DNA of 43,890 nucleotides. Origin: an uncultured Bacteroides sp. (lineage in GTDB: Bacteria > Bacteroidota > Bacteroidia > Bacteroidales > Bacteroidaceae). Every line of letters begins with the position of its first letter. Position 1 is the first letter of the stretch. The stretch spans positions 1-43,890 of the forward strand of contig NZ_CABUHK010000050.1 in NCBI RefSeq assembly GCF_902491285.1. The letters run 5' to 3'. Below are positions 41,817 to 43,890 of the stretch, piece by piece. The position numbers and the translations under genes were made by a program. Below the pieces are notes generated by a model. That model was not told where the DNA came from. It saw nothing but the letters and a program-made list of their open reading frames with translations, and did no database searches.

Positions 41817-42761
41817 ATGAAGAAAAATCGATTTTCTACTTGTGCAAGCAACTATATTGATTGTTTGCGAAAGGAGGGCCGTTATTCTACGGCCCATGTG
41901 TATAAGAATGCGGTCCGTTCTTTCTCGCAGTTTTGTGGTACGCAGTCTATTGAGTTTACCAAAATAAACCGCGAAAACTTAAAAAGGTATAGCAATTACC
42001 TGACGGCCTCCCGTTTAAAGCCAAATACGATATCTACGTATATGCGTATGTTGCGTTGTATCTATAATAGGGGAGTGGATGCTCGTCAGGCTCCGTATGT
42101 ACATGGCTTGTTTCGTGATGTGTTTACCGGAGTTGATACCCGCCAGAAGAAAGCACTTCCTTTGAGTGAGCTTCATACGTTGCTTAACAAAGATCCGCAG
42201 ACGGAGACACTTCGCCATACGCAGGCCATTGCTAATTTACTGTTTCAGTTTGGTGGTATGCCGTTCGTTGATCTGGCTCATCTGGAGAAGTCAAATTTGA
42301 ATCAGGGACTCTTGAAGTATAACCGTATGAAAACCGGTACTCCCATGAGTGTGGAGATTATAGATTCTGCTTATGAGTTACTTTCTTTGCTTCGTAATAA
42401 TCATAGTTCATCTTATTCCGACCGTCCCGATTATCTTTTCCATATATTGAGTGGAGAGTATAAAAGGGGGGAAGAAGGTGCGTATCGTGAGTATCAGTCT
42501 GCATTACGGAAATTCAATAATCATCTGAAAAGTTTATCCCGTAAGCTGAGGTTGCATTCGTCTGTAACATCTTATACTTTGCGGCATTCCTGGGCTACTA
42601 CTGCTAAATATAGGGGTGTTCCTATTGAGATGATCAGTGAGTCACTAGGGCATAAATCAATTAAGACAACTCAGATTTATTTGAAAGGTTTCGAATTGGA
42701 AGAACGCACAAAAGTAAATAAACAAAATTATTATTACGTTAGAAGATTTAAAATAGCCTGA
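41817..42761 (+). CDS. Capsule-locus tyrosine recombinase
   Basis: A 314-residue tyrosine site-specific recombinase. The N-terminal SAM-like domain spans about 1-100. The catalytic domain has K172 in YNRMKTG, R256 in SYTLRHSWATTA, H279 in LGHKSI and nucleophile Y288 in TQIYLKG. The position of the first catalytic Arg reads FGGMPFVDLA, with Gly146 where relatives have RGM. It sits 42 nt before one arm of an invertible segment and directly upstream of a capsule locus, the standard place for the invertase that flips capsule promoters in Bacteroides. Whether it flips this segment itself is inference. Confidence 0.85.
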   Translation: MKKNRFSTCASNYIDCLRKEGRYSTAHVYKNAVRSFSQFCGTQSIEFTKINRENLKRYSNYLTASRLKPNTISTYMRMLRCIYNRGVDARQAPYVHGLFRDVFTGVDTRQKKALPLSELHTLLNKDPQTETLRHTQAIANLLFQFGGMPFVDLAHLEKSNLNQGLLKYNRMKTGTPMSVEIIDSAYELLSLLRNNHSSSYSDRPDYLFHILSGEYKRGEEGAYREYQSALRKFNNHLKSLSRKLRLHSSVTSYTLRHSWATTAKYRGVPIEMISESLGHKSIKTTQIYLKGFELEERTKVNKQNYYYVRRFKIA

Positions 42762-42803
42762 AGGAAAAGGTTTAAAATGCTAAGATTTAGGGGCTTAGTA
42801 TTA

Positions 42804-42825
42804 CTGTTACTTCTTAAGTAACGGA
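42804..42825. repeat. Left inverted repeat of the invertible promoter segment
   Basis: A 22-bp sequence that is the exact reverse complement of 43075-43096. Its core is itself a dyad: GTTACTT, three bases, AAGTAAC, as expected for paired recombinase-binding arms around a short crossover core. Homology stops sharply at both ends. Confidence 0.88.
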
Positions 42826-43074
42826 AATTTATTCGGTGCAAAGATAGGTAAAAATACTAATAGCATACAAGTAAAAACTTCTTTTTTTCCTTTTTCTCTT
42901 AAATACATAATAAAAAAGTATCTGAACATGAAGATTTTGCTTTCATGCTCTATGACCTTTTATTGCCTAATTTCGGAATACTTTCATATCGAATATTAGG
43001 TTTCCATATCGTCCCACCCTCATCGCGGTTCATTTTCCTTTTTTTGTTGTTAGCTGCTGTCTGCAAATGCATGA
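42826..43074. promoter_or_regulatory. Invertible promoter segment of the capsule locus
   Basis: This 249-bp interior contains no gene. On the minus strand it has a perfect -7 box TATCTTTG (42839-42846) with a -33-like CTTG (42868-42871) 21 nt away, reading leftward towards the recombinase. No comparable rightward promoter is visible. As assembled the capsule genes are therefore predicted OFF; inversion would place this promoter about 50 nt before the upxY start, reading into the locus. Confidence 0.8.
42839..42871 (-). promoter_or_regulatory. Promoter within the invertible segment (leftward)
   Basis: TATCTTTG as -7 and CTTG as -33 on the minus strand, 21 nt apart, with the predicted start at about 42832, only a few bases from the left inverted repeat. 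Confidence 0.7.
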
Positions 43075-43096
43075 TCCGTTACTTAAGAAGTAACAG
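43075..43096. repeat. Right inverted repeat of the invertible promoter segment
   Basis: Exact reverse complement of 42804-42825. It ends 21 nt before the upxY start codon. Confidence 0.88.
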
Positions 43097-43117
43097 ATAA
43101 ACATGGGGTAAAAAAAT

Positions 43118-43711
43118 ATGATTTTTCAAGAAAAGAAATCAGCAAATGCCGGGCCTAGTTGTGGGACAGGGGAAGGCGTAGCACACTCAAAACGTTGGTA
43201 TGTCGCTCTCGTTCGTATGCATCACGAGAAGAAGGTATCCGAACGTTTATCCAAAATGGGAATTGATTCTTTTGTTCCCGTTCAGCAACAGATTCATCAA
43301 TGGAGCGACCGCCGTAAGCTGGTGGATACCGTCTTACTTCCTATGATGGTTTTCGTTCATGTGACTCCCAAGGAGCGTATGGAAGTTCTTTCCTTTTCCA
43401 CTGTCAGCCGTTATATGGTGATGCGTGGTGAAAGTACTCCTGCCGTAATTCCCGACGAGCAAATGGCCCGTTTCCGTTTCATGCTCGATTATTCTGATGA
43501 AGCCGTCTGTATGAATGACTCTCCTTTGGCCCGTGGTGAGAAGGTGCGTGTCATAAAAGGTCCTTTGAGCGGCCTTGTCGGCGAACTGGTGACTGTCGGT
43601 GGCCGGAGTAAGATTGCCGTCCGTTTGAATATGCTCGGCTGTGCCTGTGTCGATATGCCGATCGGTTATGTAGAACCTATTCACTTAATCAATGATACTT
43701 CGAAAGTTTAG
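43118..43711 (+). CDS. upxY: UpxY family transcription antiterminator
   Basis: A 197-residue NusG paralogue. The N-terminal NGN domain includes KRWYVALVRMHHEKKVSERLSKMGIDSFVPVQQQ (about 26-60) and the C-terminal KOW motif is ARGEKVRVIKGPLSGLVGEL (about 142-160). UpxY proteins are encoded first in each Bacteroides capsule locus and let RNA polymerase read through the long leader of their own locus. The start at 43118 is the only fit; an ATG at 43103 meets a stop after two codons. It overlaps the export gene by 20 nt, and no upxZ lies between them. Confidence 0.92.
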   Translation: MIFQEKKSANAGPSCGTGEGVAHSKRWYVALVRMHHEKKVSERLSKMGIDSFVPVQQQIHQWSDRRKLVDTVLLPMMVFVHVTPKERMEVLSFSTVSRYMVMRGESTPAVIPDEQMARFRFMLDYSDEAVCMNDSPLARGEKVRVIKGPLSGLVGELVTVGGRSKIAVRLNMLGCACVDMPIGYVEPIHLINDTSKV

Positions 43712-43890
43712 TGTTTTGTTATTGATCCTTCTGTCGGGATCATCTCCTCTTTTCGCTCAGAGTATGAGCGATTCCCAGGTACTTGAATATGTGAAGGACG
43801 GTATCCGTCAGGGTAAGGAACAAAAACAGTTAGCCTCCGAGTTAGCCCGCAAGGGTGTAACCAAGGAGCAGGCCCTGCGTGTGAAGCAGC
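43692..43890 (+). CDS. Polysaccharide export protein, 5' part
   Basis: The first 66 codons of a gene that runs off the window. The product starts with a signal peptide (MILRKFSVLLLILLSGSSP, cut near LFAQ), then SDSQVLEYVKDGIRQGKEQKQ and ELARKGVTKEQALR. This N-terminal helical lead-in is common in Bacteroides SLBB-domain outer-membrane export proteins (Wza-like) at capsule loci. The diagnostic export domain lies beyond the edge, so the identity is inferred. It is translationally coupled to upxY. Confidence 0.7.
   Translation, partial: MILRKFSVLLLILLSGSSPLFAQSMSDSQVLEYVKDGIRQGKEQKQLASELARKGVTKEQALRVKQ

Noticed and set aside
43103..43111. ATG upstream of upxY as an earlier start
   Set aside because: The frame is ATG GGG TAA, so it stops after two codons.

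Overview
This window looks like chromosomal DNA of a gut Bacteroides of the B. thetaiotaomicron / B. ovatus group. The evidence is many sigma-ABfr type promoters (-7 TAnnTTTG, often with a -33 TTG-type element), Bacteroidetes-only families (DUF4348 lipoprotein, DUF3127, UpxY), the local order dnaN-exonuclease-coaBC-recN, and a phase-variable capsule locus starting at the right edge. The species is inferred from general knowledge, not from a search.

Layout. 1-2.3 kb: two outer-membrane beta-barrel genes, the second an OmpA-type porin, each preceded by a copy of the same ~43-nt leader. 2.3-8.2 kb: a tightly packed five-gene operon matching the uncharacterised Salmonella STM4011-STM4015 gene set: WGR/leucine-rich protein, ATP-grasp protein, alkaline-phosphatase/sulfatase-fold hydrolase, HemW-like radical SAM protein, and a second radical SAM protein fused here to a HAD phosphatase. 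This is the best candidate for an undescribed biosynthetic or modification system. 8.2-14.9 kb: accessory genes, namely a Crp remnant, a MATE exporter behind a possible attenuator, an AraC regulator, a PPOX-family protein, an exported hydrolase, an exported flavodoxin, an ASCH protein and a DJ-1/PfpI protein. 15.0-15.2 kb: two tRNA-Asp genes.

15.6-22.8 kb: a biosynthetic run, purU-hisH-hisA-hisF-hisIE-ftsE-lysC, then a terminator and lysA. Two separate helically phased (21-22 bp) repeat clusters lie in its intergenic DNA. 22.9-27.1 kb: ferritin, a DUF2721 protein, and divergent kbl/tdh (threonine to glycine plus acetyl-CoA) with a lipoprotein gene behind tdh. 27.2-39.0 kb: housekeeping genes: murB, an MBL hydrolase, a DUF3352 protein, an SSB-tailed DUF3127 protein, dnaN, an exonuclease, coaBC, recN, a TrmH/RlmB methyltransferase and a pseudo-protease/TPR protein. 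39.3-41.6 kb: a GH89 alpha-N-acetylglucosaminidase.

41.8-43.9 kb: the head of a capsular polysaccharide locus: tyrosine recombinase, then a ~250-bp segment bounded by perfect 22-bp inverted repeats and carrying a promoter that points away from the locus (OFF as assembled), then upxY and the start of a polysaccharide export gene that runs off the window.
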